From Streptomyces reniochalinae (GTDB taxonomy: Bacteria > Actinomycetota > Actinomycetes > Streptomycetales > Streptomycetaceae): 64,000 nucleotides of DNA. The notes below the pieces were generated by a model. That model was not told the origin of the DNA. It saw nothing but the letters and a program-made list of their open reading frames with translations, and did no database searches. The DNA lies in assembly GCF_003323735.1 (NCBI RefSeq), contig NZ_QOIM01000034.1:186001-250000 (forward strand), written 5' to 3'. Positions within the stretch are counted from its first letter, which is position 1. The number at the start of each line of letters is the position of its first letter. A program made the translations under genes and the position numbers. This document shows positions 16,696-24,542 of the stretch, piece after piece.

Positions 16696-17222
16696 GCGTA
16701 GGACTCCCACGACTGTTTGCTCGGTCACCAGGCGGCTCTGGACTGGTTCCGAACACGGATGCAACGAGTGCCGCTGATGCCTCAACCACAGAAAGTCAGC
16801 CACGACGGCGGGACAGGTGTCCGAGCACCTGTACGTGGCCCCGGCAACCACTCACCGACCTCAGCCACGCTTTCATGTGTCGATCTTTGACCCGCAGACG
16901 CCTCCGCGAAGCCCTGACCGACCACTTCGCGATGGCGGGACCGGCCCGCAGACCGCGACGCGACCAGGCGCCGCGCCACGGGCCTTGGTCGGCCTCGTGC
17001 AGATGGGCGTGCTCGTGCAGGGGCGTCCGGCGATGACCGCGCCGTATCGGATGAAGCGGTCCGGACTTCTGCGCCGGGCAGGCGAACTGCTGTTCCGGGT
17101 TGCGCGCTGAGCGGCCCGCGGCCGGCGCGGAGCGGGGCGGAGACAGGAGCGGGCGGCGGCCACGGGGCGCCAGCGCGCGCGGCCCGCGTCAGCGGGCCGC
17201 CTTGAAGTCGTAGAGAAAGTTG
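16696..17222. other. 527-bp stretch without a convincing gene
   Basis: Short frames exist on both strands but none has a good ribosome site together with protein-like composition. A plus-strand 97-codon frame (16817-17110) has Arg/Pro-rich composition typical of an antisense or out-of-frame reading. It may be decayed element DNA. Confidence 0.5.
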
Positions 17223-17543
17223 TCACGCACGCGCTTCGGGTGCTGGCGCGTACGGTATCGGGCTGACTGTCCAAGTGGCCTGGGTGCTGCGCTGCTTGAG
17301 TGTGAGGGTGTGCGGTCTGCCCTGTTCGAGGTCGTGGGCTGCTGCTGGTTGGCCGTGGTCGAGCCATGTGCGGGCTCGTCTGTAGGGCGCTTCGTCCAGG
17401 GTGGTTGCGATCATCATGAGGCTGATGCGCATCCATCGCAGGGCTTCGCGTGGGCTGTAGGCGTCGTAGATGCCGATGCGACGTTCGTTGACGTAGCACT
17501 CGCAGTAGTAGACGCATTGAGTCGTCTGCGGTCGCTCGCTCAT
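17223..17543 (-). CDS. Hypothetical 106-residue element protein
   Basis: The frame starts at ATG 17543 and overlaps the upstream ATPase stop by four bases (ATGA), so the two are translationally coupled. It has a Cys/Tyr-rich beginning (TTQCVYYCECYVNERRIGIY), a helix with REALRWMRISLMM, and a basic/Thr-rich tail. No family is recognised. Its constant pairing with an anti-sigma-like ATPase and a Nudix gene in one operon suggests an accessory regulatory function. Three Cys near the start could bind metal, but no full motif is visible. Confidence 0.65.
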   Translation of the reverse strand: MSERPQTTQCVYYCECYVNERRIGIYDAYSPREALRWMRISLMMIATTLDEAPYRRARTWLDHGQPAAAHDLEQGRPHTLTLKQRSTQATWTVSPIPYAPAPEARA

Positions 17544-18013
17544 GCCATCGACCTCGGGGCGGGTCGTGCGACGCGGACCCCTCGCGCTGAGGGCCTGGCC
17601 GGCGCCTGGTGCTGGTCGTTGATCTCGACGGTGACCGTCCGGCCGTAGTCGTCGCCGCTGACGCGTACGCGGTTGGCCAGTGCTGCGATCAGGCCCAGGC
17701 CGCGGCCGTGGGTCTCGTCCTCGTTCGGTGTCGCGACGTGGGGCTTGGTCTCTCCTCCGCCGGTGTCGGTGACCGCCAGGACGACGGTGCCGGGGGTTCG
17801 GTGCAGGGAGACGTGGAAGCTCCCGTTGGGGCTGCCGCTCGCTGAGTGGATGAGTGCGTTGGAGCCCAGTTCGCTGACGATCAGTGCGGCGTCGTCCGCG
17901 TGGGGGCTGTCGTGCAGGACATCGCGGGTCCAGCGGCGGACTCGGCCTACCTCTTCGGGGAGTCCTGGGCAGATGAGTTCCCAGATCCGCTCCGTACTCA
18001 TATACTCGTGCAT
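17540..18013 (-). CDS. Anti-sigma-factor-like ATP-binding protein (HATPase, RsbW type)
   Basis: This small GHKL ATPase resembles serine kinases that bind and inhibit sigma factors. In 157 residues it shows the N-box SELGSNALIHS, the G1 box VTDTGGGE and the G2 box HGRGLGLIAAL. No sigma factor or antagonist gene adjoins it, so its partner would be elsewhere in the host. The start is ATG 18013 after GAAGGA; ATG 18001 is an alternative. A GntR-type operator (18004-18019) covers the start codon. It is the middle gene of the Nudix-ATPase-hypothetical operon. Confidence 0.82.
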   Translation of the reverse strand: MHEYMSTERIWELICPGLPEEVGRVRRWTRDVLHDSPHADDAALIVSELGSNALIHSASGSPNGSFHVSLHRTPGTVVLAVTDTGGGETKPHVATPNEDETHGRGLGLIAALANRVRVSGDDYGRTVTVEINDQHQAPARPSARGVRVARPAPRSMA

Positions 18014-18019
18014 ACAAGT
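18004..18019. promoter_or_regulatory. GntR operator over the ATPase start codon
   Basis: ACTCGTGCATACAAGT has the arms ACTCGT/ACAAGT shared with the operators at 19436 and 19515. Its position across ATG 18013 suggests control of the minus-strand operon or an internal roadblock. Confidence 0.5.
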
Positions 18020-18058
18020 TCCTTCGTGCTGGTGGCCGCTATGGGTAGTGGGTGTGTG

Positions 18059-18493
18059 CTAGACGAGTCGTATGCCGTCGTGGGCCCGGATGGCCGGCGG
18101 GGATGCCCCGTCGAGCGCGTCCAGGACGCGGACCGCGTATGCCTCGTCGGCGAGCTGGGTGACCTCTTCGCGGGTGGCCCAGCGAAGTGCGTAGGTCTCG
18201 TCCCCGGTGGTCGGGGAGCCGTCGACCGCTTCGCAGCGGAAGACCATGGAGACGATCAGGCCGGTCATGTTCTTGTAGATGCCCGTGAGGGTCGCCGGGA
18301 GGGCGATCTTCATGCCGGTCTCTTCGAGGACCTCGCGTTGAAGCGCGTCGGGGATGGTCTCCCCGGGTTCGAGGACGCCGCCGGGTGGCTCCCACTGGCC
18401 GTTGTCGCGGCGCTGGATCAGCAGCGCTCGGTCTGCGTCGTCAACGATGACCCCTGCGACGCTCACGGAGTGGGGGCGCTCTACCGTGCTCAC
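18059..18493 (-). CDS. Nudix hydrolase (Nud) of the element's regulatory module
   Basis: Nudix enzymes hydrolyse nucleoside diphosphates linked to another group. The 144-residue protein has a complete Nudix box, GGVLEPGETIPDALQREV followed by LEETGM. The start is GTG 18493. It is divergent from the GntR gene, and a nud gene next to a korSA-like regulator is a known arrangement in pSAM2-type elements, where it is tied to control of excision and transfer. It leads an operon with the ATPase and the 106-residue gene (45 bp gap, then 4 bp overlap). Its physiological substrate is unknown. Confidence 0.87.
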   Translation of the reverse strand: MSTVERPHSVSVAGVIVDDADRALLIQRRDNGQWEPPGGVLEPGETIPDALQREVLEETGMKIALPATLTGIYKNMTGLIVSMVFRCEAVDGSPTTGDETYALRWATREEVTQLADEAYAVRVLDALDGASPPAIRAHDGIRLV

Positions 18494-18549
18494 GTTCCTC
18501 GGTCCCCTCAGATGGCTAGGCTTCTCCACCGTAGCAACAGAACTCAGTA

Positions 18550-18565
18550 GCTCGTCTAGATATCC
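18550..18565. promoter_or_regulatory. GntR operator between nud and the regulator gene
   Basis: The left half, CTCGTCTAGA, matches the consensus ACTCGTCTAGACGAGT found at the other sites; the right half is degenerate. It lies in the 87-bp divergent gap, so it could repress both genes. Confidence 0.5.
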
Positions 18566-18580
18566 AAAGGAGTACCCGTT

Positions 18581-19369
18581 ATGGCTGCACTGTCGTCCGG
18601 CGTTCTCGGGGCGCTCGACCCGACCAGTGATCGCGCTGTCTTCCGGCAGATCGCCGACCAGGTCCGGGAAGCCATCGACAAGGGGCGCTTCAAGGAAGGC
18701 GCCAAGCTGCCGTCCGAAGCGGAGCTCGTCGAGCACTTCGGGGTGTCCCGGATGACCGTGCGGAACGCGCTCTCGATCCTTCAGAGTGAGGGGCTGGTCT
18801 CCTCGGAGCACGGTAAAGGCGTCTTCGTGCGACCACGGCCCCCGGTCCGGCGTCTTGCCTCGGACCGGTTCGCACGTCGGCATCGCGATCAGGGGAAGTC
18901 GGCCTTCACCGTCGAAGCGGAAGCCGCGGGGAGCAAGCCCGAGGTCGACAGCCTGGAGGTGCGGGAGGAGAAGCCGGCACCGGACATCTCCGCGCGTCTG
19001 GGATCGCCCCGCAAAGTCCTCGCCCGGCGGCGCCGCTACCTCCTTGACGGACGGCCCGTCGAGTTCGCCGTCTCCTACCTGCCCCTGGACCTCGCGCGCG
19101 GGACGCAGATCGCCGAACCCAACCCCGGGCCCGGCGGCATCTACGCCCGACTGGAAGAGCTGGGGCACCGCCTGGACCACTTCGACGAAGAAGTCCGCGC
19201 CCGGATGCCCTCCCCGGCCGAGGTCAAGATGCTCCGCCTCTCCTCCGGCGTCCCCGTGATCAGCCTGATCCGCACCGCCTACGACACCGAGGGGCGCGCG
19301 GTCGAGGTCTGCGACACCGTCATGGCCGCCGACGCCTACGTCCTCGCCTACCAACTCCCCGCCAACTAG
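18581..19369 (+). CDS. GntR-family (HutC/UTRA) repressor, KorSA-like
   Basis: The 262-residue protein has an N-terminal winged helix (FRQIADQVREAIDKGRF to PSEAELVEHFGVSRMTVRNA) and a C-terminal UTRA ligand domain. In pSAM2-type elements KorSA keeps transfer and replication silent by repressing pra and itself. The start ATG 18581 follows AAAGGAG. Palindromic sites resembling ACTCGTCTAGACGAGT occur upstream, downstream before the transfer operon, and at the divergent Nudix operon, which fits one regulator governing the whole element. The ligand is unknown. Confidence 0.9.
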   Translation: MAALSSGVLGALDPTSDRAVFRQIADQVREAIDKGRFKEGAKLPSEAELVEHFGVSRMTVRNALSILQSEGLVSSEHGKGVFVRPRPPVRRLASDRFARRHRDQGKSAFTVEAEAAGSKPEVDSLEVREEKPAPDISARLGSPRKVLARRRRYLLDGRPVEFAVSYLPLDLARGTQIAEPNPGPGGIYARLEELGHRLDHFDEEVRARMPSPAEVKMLRLSSGVPVISLIRTAYDTEGRAVEVCDTVMAADAYVLAYQLPAN

Positions 19370-19435
19370 GGCATGTCGGGCCCGTGATGACGGCGCTGGG
19401 TCGTTTCTCGCGGACTCGTACACACCGAGAGGCAT

Positions 19436-19451
19436 ACTCGTATAGACGAGT
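19436..19451. promoter_or_regulatory. GntR operator 1 before the transfer operon
   Basis: ACTCGTATAGACGAGT has perfect 6-bp arms around ATAG. A weaker ACTCGTACACACCGAG-like half lies at 19414-19429. Confidence 0.65.
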
Positions 19452-19514
19452 GGGCAAGACATGTGGCAGAGTATCCGCATCCCAACAAGCACGTCCGGGG
19501 CGAACCATCCGTGG

Positions 19515-19530
19515 ACTTGTCTAGACGACT
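19515..19530. promoter_or_regulatory. GntR operator 2 before the transfer operon
   Basis: ACTTGTCTAGACGACT differs from the consensus palindrome at two bases. It lies 41 bp before the first transfer-region gene (TTG 19571), where it would block the promoter. Confidence 0.65.
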
Positions 19531-19570
19531 AGCTCTCGTCGCTCCGGTGTACGGACAAGGAGAAACGACC

Positions 19571-19921
19571 TTGCGCACCATTCGAGTTGAGACCTCTTCC
19601 GCCACCATCCTTCTGACCGAGGCGCCCGCGCCGAAGGTGCGGGACCGGCAGACCGGCGAAGTCGCGAAGGACGCGGTGAGCGGCGAGACGCTGATGAAGG
19701 TCGGCGTCGTCTACATCGATGAGGGCGAGTCCTCGCTCATCCACGTGACCGTTCCCGAGAGCGGTGTGACGGACGGGCTCGCCCTCGGTTCCCCGGTCTC
19801 CCTGCCGGGTTTGGTGGCTCGGCCGTGGGACTCGGTGTTCAACGGGCAGCAGCGCCACGGCATCGCCTACCGCGCTGCCGCCGTCGCCCCGGGTGCCGTT
19901 CCGGCGGGTATGGGGGCCTGA
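19571..19921 (+). CDS. Conserved element protein, 116 residues
   Basis: The start is TTG 19571, chosen because AAGGAGAAACGACC precedes it and the protein-like sequence begins there (RTIRVETSSATILLTEAPAP). It is a small beta-rich protein with no membrane segment. The stop is two bases before the start of the TraSA-like gene, so both are co-translated. Small proteins of this kind precede tra in many Streptomyces elements, but I cannot assign a role. The two GntR operators sit directly upstream. Confidence 0.75.
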   Translation: MRTIRVETSSATILLTEAPAPKVRDRQTGEVAKDAVSGETLMKVGVVYIDEGESSLIHVTVPESGVTDGLALGSPVSLPGLVARPWDSVFNGQQRHGIAYRAAAVAPGAVPAGMGA

Positions 19922-19923
19922 CC

Positions 19924-21246
19924 GTGTCCGAGCTGATGACGCTGGTGGAGGTAGGCGGCCCCGTGGCCGGGCTCGGTGCCGGTGCCGCCTACCTCCGGGC
20001 CCGGCACCCTGCCGCGTACTGGTCGGCCGTGGGCATGCCTGCCTCGGCTGCACGCCTGGTGGGTTCGTACGGGTCGGTCATGGACTCGTGCGGGCTGACC
20101 GTGCCGCCCTCTCGCCTTCGTGCGCTGGCTGTGCGGGCTGCGACTCGTCGTGAGGTGCGGCCGGTTCCTCCTCGTCGGGGCCTGCTGCGGCCGACCCCGA
20201 CCGGCCTGCGCATCCGGTTGCGGCTTGCTCCGGGGCAGGAGCCCGCCGACGTTGCTGCCTCTGCTGAGCGGCTGCGGCATGCCTGGGGCGTGCATGGCGT
20301 CTATGTCGAGCCGGTCAAACCCGGTGTGGTCGAACTGCGCCTGGTCGGCTTCGACGTCCTGCAACGGGTACGGATGCCGCGCAAGGCGGGTGGCGGGTTC
20401 CTGCGGGTGCCGGTGGCACTGCGGGAGGACGCAACCGCCTTCGTCCGCGACTACCGCGCCATCCCGCATGAACTGGTGCTCGGCGCCACGCTGTCGGGCA
20501 AGTCCATGTACCTGCGGCACCTGATCACCGGACTCGCCGCACAGCCGGTCGCGCTGGCCGGCATCGACTGCAAGCGCGGTGTCGAGTTGGCGCCGTTCGC
20601 GCCCCGGCTCTCCGCCCTGGCGACCGACGCGGGGCAGGCCGCCGAGCTGCTGCCCACGCTCGTACAGGAGATGGAGGACCGCTACGACCTGATCCGTGCC
20701 CGGCAGGGGATCGCCCCGTCCACCCCGGATGAGGAGATCACCTCGGACGTGTGGGGCCTGCCCGAGAGCGAGCGGACGGTGCCGATCGTGCTGTTCGTGG
20801 ACGAGGTCGCGGAACTGTTCCTCGTCGCTTCGCGGAAGGATGAGGAGCGGCGGGATGAGATGGTCACCCAGCTCATCCGGCTCGCCCAGCTCGGCCGTGC
20901 TGCGGGGATCTATCTGGAGGTGTGCGGACAGCGGTTCGGGGCCGAGCTGGGCAAGGGCGCCACCATGCTCCGCGCCCAGCTCTCCGGCCGCGTCTGCCAC
21001 CGCGTCAACGACGAACCCTCCGCAAAGATGGCGCTCGGCGACATCGCCCCCGAAGCGGTCGGCGCCGCCTGCACCATCGCTCCCGAACGCCCCGGCCTGG
21101 CCGTGGTCGGTGACACCTCCGGCGGGTGGTCTCGCATCCGGACCCCGTATCTGTCCCTGGCCGACGCTGCTGCCGCGTGTGAACGGACCGCCCACCTAGT
21201 GCCGGACCTGCCCGCACTCAAGCCCTTCCGGCCCGCTACCGCCTGA
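19924..21246 (+). CDS. TraSA-like FtsK/SpoIIIE DNA translocase
   Basis: This ATPase pumps double-stranded element DNA from donor to recipient mycelium and is the only transfer protein strictly needed in pSAM2-type elements. The 440-residue protein has Walker A GATLSGKS, Walker B IVLFVDEVAELF, and the FtsK-type RLAQLGRAAGIYLEVCGQRF segment. The N-terminal 130 residues are less conserved, with a short hydrophobic stretch (PVAGLGAGAAYLRA). Start GTG 19924, two bases after the previous stop. No gamma (KOPS-reading) domain of chromosomal FtsK is seen. Confidence 0.93.
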   Translation: MSELMTLVEVGGPVAGLGAGAAYLRARHPAAYWSAVGMPASAARLVGSYGSVMDSCGLTVPPSRLRALAVRAATRREVRPVPPRRGLLRPTPTGLRIRLRLAPGQEPADVAASAERLRHAWGVHGVYVEPVKPGVVELRLVGFDVLQRVRMPRKAGGGFLRVPVALREDATAFVRDYRAIPHELVLGATLSGKSMYLRHLITGLAAQPVALAGIDCKRGVELAPFAPRLSALATDAGQAAELLPTLVQEMEDRYDLIRARQGIAPSTPDEEITSDVWGLPESERTVPIVLFVDEVAELFLVASRKDEERRDEMVTQLIRLAQLGRAAGIYLEVCGQRFGAELGKGATMLRAQLSGRVCHRVNDEPSAKMALGDIAPEAVGAACTIAPERPGLAVVGDTSGGWSRIRTPYLSLADAAAACERTAHLVPDLPALKPFRPATA

Positions 21247-21332
21247 CGTTCCGCTCTCCGATCCGGCCGGCGCGTCCATCTCGCGCCAACTCCCTACCCC
21301 TCCCATGCCGAAAACGAAAGGAGGTGCCATCC

Positions 21333-21947
21333 ATGCGCGCCCACCTCGCCCGCGTAGACGCCGTGCTCGTCCAGGCCGTCATCGCTGCCGCGCTGTCCTT
21401 CGCCCACCTGCACCACCTGGCCTCGGCCGCCGGACAAGACGGCTGGAAAGCCTGGGCCTACCCCGTGTCCGTCGACCTGCTGCTGGTCGCCGCCTGGCGT
21501 CGGCTGCGCTCCGGACAGGACCGGGCTGCGGGCTGGTGCTGGTTCCTCGTCGCCCTCACCGCCTCCCTCGGCGCCAACATCGCCACCGCCGGACTCCTCG
21601 ACCTGGACGACGTTCCCGACTGGCTGCGCATCCTCGTCGCCGGGTGGCCCGCGCTGGCCTTCCTCGGCGGAACCCTCCTCGCCCACACCACACACGAACC
21701 CCCAGCCGAGCCGGCCTCCGAGCAGCCGACCACCGCTGAGCCCGTTTCCGATTCATCCGTACCGGCCGAGCCGGAGCTCCCGGCGCCGTCCACCACTTCT
21801 GTTCCGGCCGCCTTGGTCGAGCACGCCCGCAAGATCGCCACCGCTCACGAGGAACGCACCGGCACCCCCATCGACACCCCGACCCTCCGCGCCCGCCTCG
21901 GCGTCCCCGCACCACTCGCCGAGCAGATCGCAGCCCACCTCACCTGA
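21333..21947 (+). CDS. SpdB-like membrane protein (DUF2637)
   Basis: Spd proteins spread the transferred element along the recipient hypha. The 204-residue product has four predicted membrane helices in its first 115 residues (for example VQAVIAAALSFAHLHHLA, WAYPVSVDLLLVAAW, WFLVALTASLGANIATAGLL), a Pro/Glu-rich linker and a C-terminal helical domain with PTLRARLGVPAPLAEQIA, which looks like a small DNA-binding helix-turn-helix. ATG 21333 follows the very strong AAAGGAGGTGCC. An 86-bp gap separates it from tra. Confidence 0.85.
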   Translation: MRAHLARVDAVLVQAVIAAALSFAHLHHLASAAGQDGWKAWAYPVSVDLLLVAAWRRLRSGQDRAAGWCWFLVALTASLGANIATAGLLDLDDVPDWLRILVAGWPALAFLGGTLLAHTTHEPPAEPASEQPTTAEPVSDSSVPAEPELPAPSTTSVPAALVEHARKIATAHEERTGTPIDTPTLRARLGVPAPLAEQIAAHLT

Positions 21948-21966
21948 CCGAACCGGAGGACCTGCC

Positions 21967-22155
21967 ATGCCCGGACACGTGCCCGACAGCTTCGACTACC
22001 TCGACGCGGCCCACGAGATGGCCCACACCGGCCGCCCCACCCTGGCCCGCCTGCTCGCAGAAGAAGCCGCCACCCGCACCGAGGACCCCGAGGAAGCCGC
22101 CCGCATCCTGCGCCGCTTCCCCAGCCCCGCATCCCTGCGACTGAAGGACTGCTGA
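21967..22155 (+). CDS. Small conserved element protein, 62 residues
   Basis: A soluble, helical, acidic peptide (DYLDAAHEMAHTGRPTLARL) that follows spdB by 19 bp behind GGAGGACCTGCC. Its stop overlaps the next start (TGATG). Small proteins of this type recur between spd genes in Streptomyces elements. Function unknown. Confidence 0.7.
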   Translation: MPGHVPDSFDYLDAAHEMAHTGRPTLARLLAEEAATRTEDPEEAARILRRFPSPASLRLKDC

Positions 22156-22346
22156 TGCCGCTCAACCGCCGCTTCCGCTCCGTGATCCGCATCGGCCCCG
22201 TACAGGTCGGTACCGCCCCTGACGGCCGTGGACGTGAGAAGCACACCGCTGCCTGTACTGCCCCGCGCTGCGGCTTCTGCGCCGACTACGACTCCCGCGC
22301 CGCCGCCGAGCTTGCCGCTCGCACCCATCGCTGCCCCGTCCGCTGA
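22155..22346 (+). CDS. Small Cys-containing mobile-element transfer protein
   Basis: A 63-residue basic protein with a possible zinc-binding cluster in its second half (CTAPRCGFCADYDS, then a final Cys). It overlaps the previous gene by one base and is part of the spd operon. Related short proteins are usually labelled mobile element transfer proteins; the precise role is not known. Confidence 0.72.
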   Translation: MPLNRRFRSVIRIGPVQVGTAPDGRGREKHTAACTAPRCGFCADYDSRAAAELAARTHRCPVR

Positions 22347-22360
22347 AAGGAGCGCTTCCC

Positions 22361-22555
22361 GTGTCCGTGAATCTGCCCCTGGTCGTGGTCCTGGGCCTGC
22401 TGGTGTGGGGCGCTGTGAAGTTCCTCGGCGTCCGGGTCTGGCTCGTCGTGGTGATCGCGCTGTTCGGCTTCTACCTCGCCGACACCTTCCTCGCCCCCGC
22501 CATCGACAACGGCACCCGCACCGGAGTCAAAACCGTCAACGGCACCCACGACTGA
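22361..22555 (+). CDS. Small two-helix membrane protein of the spd operon
   Basis: A 64-residue hydrophobic protein starting at GTG 22361 after AAAGGAGCG. Two close membrane helices (VNLPLVVVLGLLVWGAVKFL and VWLVVVIALFGFYLADTFLA) are followed by a short polar tail. It resembles the small Spd proteins that assist intramycelial spread. Confidence 0.72.
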   Translation: MSVNLPLVVVLGLLVWGAVKFLGVRVWLVVVIALFGFYLADTFLAPAIDNGTRTGVKTVNGTHD

Positions 22556-22569
22556 CAGGAGGAAAGCCG

Positions 22570-22857
22570 ATGTTCCTGCGCCCCCAGCTCCCCGAGACGC
22601 CCGCCCCGAACCTGCCGACGACTGGCCAGCAGGTGCACGTCCCTGCCTGCGGCTGCCAGCACTCCGCACCCGTCGCCATGCCTCCGCAGCGCTCGCTGCC
22701 GACGGTCGGCTCGGGGGCCGTCGCGGCCGTGGTGGTCGGCGGTGTGGTCGTCGTCGCGTTGCTGGCTGCGGTCGTCGTGACGGCCGTCTCGGTCGCCGTG
22801 GCTGCGCTGGTCCTGCGCTCGCTCCTCGGCTCCCGCAGCGGCATCCACCACCGCTGA
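22570..22857 (+). CDS. SpdD-like membrane protein
   Basis: The 95-residue protein starts at ATG 22570 behind GGAGGAAAGCCG. The N-terminal half is Pro-rich with a Cys pair (HVPACGCQHS); the C-terminal half is one long membrane helix made mostly of Val and Ala. This is the usual make-up of SpdD-type proteins next to rep in Streptomyces elements. Confidence 0.75.
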   Translation: MFLRPQLPETPAPNLPTTGQQVHVPACGCQHSAPVAMPPQRSLPTVGSGAVAAVVVGGVVVVALLAAVVVTAVSVAVAALVLRSLLGSRSGIHHR

Positions 22858-22951
22858 GTGGCCACCGGGGCGGCTCGATACCGCCAAGCATCCACCGCCC
22901 CGGCAGCCCGGCCCCTTCCCCCACCCCGTAGGTCAGAGAAGGAGAAGCACC

Positions 22952-24318
22952 ATCATCGCGCGCACCACCCCCGCCCCGCTCACCGACCTGGCAAACCTCG
23001 CCGCGTCCGGCTCCCTGCCCGGTATTCTCCGCCAGCTCTCCGGACTGGGTGGCTGCACCAATCCCGTCCGCCTGGCCGGCCACCGCACCGAACACAACCT
23101 CGACACCACGACGGGTGAGATCGGCCCGGCCCTGCGACGCCTCGACTCCGCCGACCTTCCCGCGGGTGATCTCCTGGTCCGCTGCGGCAACCGCCGCACC
23201 ACCCGCTGTGCGGCCTGTGCCGAGACCTACCGCCGCGACACCTTCCACCTCATCACCGCCGGACTACGCGGCGGCAAAGGCACCCCAGAAGAAGTCATTT
23301 CGCACCCGCGCGTGTTCGCGACCTTCACCGCCCCGAGCTTCGGCCCGGTCCACAACCGCCCCGGCACCCGCGCCTGCCGCTGCGGCCGGCACCACGCTGC
23401 CGACGATCCGGCGCTCGGGTCGCCGCTGGACCCGGAACGGTATGACTACGAGTCCGCGGTGCTCTGGAACGCCCACGCGGGCATGCTCTGGCGCCGCTTC
23501 ACCATCCACCTCCGCCGCGAAATCGCACGCCGCGCCGGACTCACCCAACGGGAGCTTCCCGAACGTGCCCGGGTGTCCTTCGCGAAGGTCGCCGAGTACC
23601 AGAAGCGCGGCGTCGTCCACTTCCACGCCGTCATCCGCCTCGACGGCCCAGCCGGCGGGGAGACCCGCCCCCGCACTGGGCCTCCGCCGAGCTGCTGGGC
23701 GACGCCATCCGCGCCGCCGCCTCCCGCGCCGTCGTGCCCGGCCCCGTCCTCGACGGTCGCACGCACACGTTCGCCTTCGGCCGACAGCTCGACATCCGCA
23801 CCATTCACGGACCCGACCTCGACGGCGGCCACGCCCTCACTGACCGCGCGGTCGCGGCCTACATCGCCAAGTACGCCACCAAGGGCGCCGAAACAGCCAC
23901 CGGCACCCTGGACCGCCGCCTGCGCTTCGTCGCCGAACTGGCCACCCTCAACCTCCCACAGCACGCCGAACGGCTCATCCGCACCGCCTGGGCCCTCGGC
24001 GCACGCAAAGACCTCGCACACCTCCGCCTCCGCGCCTGGGCCCACATGCTCGGCTTCCGGGGCCACTTCTCCACCAAGACCCGCCGCTACTCCACCACCC
24101 TCGGCGCCCTCCGCACCGCCCGCGCTGAATGGCGCCGCCTGCAAGCCGCCATCGCACGCGGCGACGATCCACAGCCGGTGGACAGCGAGCAAACGACGCT
24201 CGTCCTCGCCCACTGGGCCTACGCCGGGACCGGCCTCACCCCCACCGAACAGTGGCTGTCCGCATCCCTCGCCGACGCCCCAACCACCCAAACCCCGGAA
24301 GGAGACAACGCCCGATGA
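22952..24318 (+). pseudogene. Rolling-circle replication initiator (RepSA-like), frameshifted
   Basis: Rep nicks the element's origin to start rolling-circle replication after excision. Translation begins in one frame (ARTTPAPLTDLANLAASG) and carries the HUH metal motif VHFHAVIRLDG near 23610-23640. The frame is lost in a C-run at about 23664-23672 and continues one frame back with PPHWASAELLGDAI and the catalytic-Tyr motif AYIAKYATK near 23855. A single-base deletion explains it; the total is one base short of 456 codons. No ATG, GTG or TTG starts the first part: an ideal AAGGAG lies seven bases before ATC 22952. It overlaps xis (ATGA). Confidence 0.85.
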
Positions 24319-24542
24319 CGGCAACCACGACCAGCATCACGCCCAAGTGGCACACCACGGCCGAGGTCGCCGCCATGCTCGGCTTCGGCCTCTCCAAGAC
24401 CAAGATGCTCGTCCTCACCGGGGAGATCCGCTCCGTCAAGGTCGGCCGTAACCGCCGCATCCTCCCGGCCTGGGTGGACGAGTACATCGACCGCTGTGCG
24501 GCCGAAGCTGAAGGCGTCGGCGCCGAGAGGTGGTCCGCATGA
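24315..24542 (+). CDS. xis: Excisionase (Xis), MerR-like winged helix
   Basis: Xis bends the att DNA and directs the integrase toward excision. The 75-residue protein has a compact helix-turn-helix of the excisionase group: WHTTAEVAAMLGFGLSKTKM, then IRSVKVGRNRRILPAWVDEYI. It starts at ATG 24315, overlapping the end of rep, and its stop overlaps the int start (both ATGA), so rep, xis and int form one coupled unit as in pSAM2. Confidence 0.9.
   Translation: MTATTTSITPKWHTTAEVAAMLGFGLSKTKMLVLTGEIRSVKVGRNRRILPAWVDEYIDRCAAEAEGVGAERWSA

Noticed and set aside
16817..17110. A 97-codon gene in the element's left gap
   Set aside because: It has no good ribosome site, an irregular composition and no motif; I treat the stretch as non-coding.
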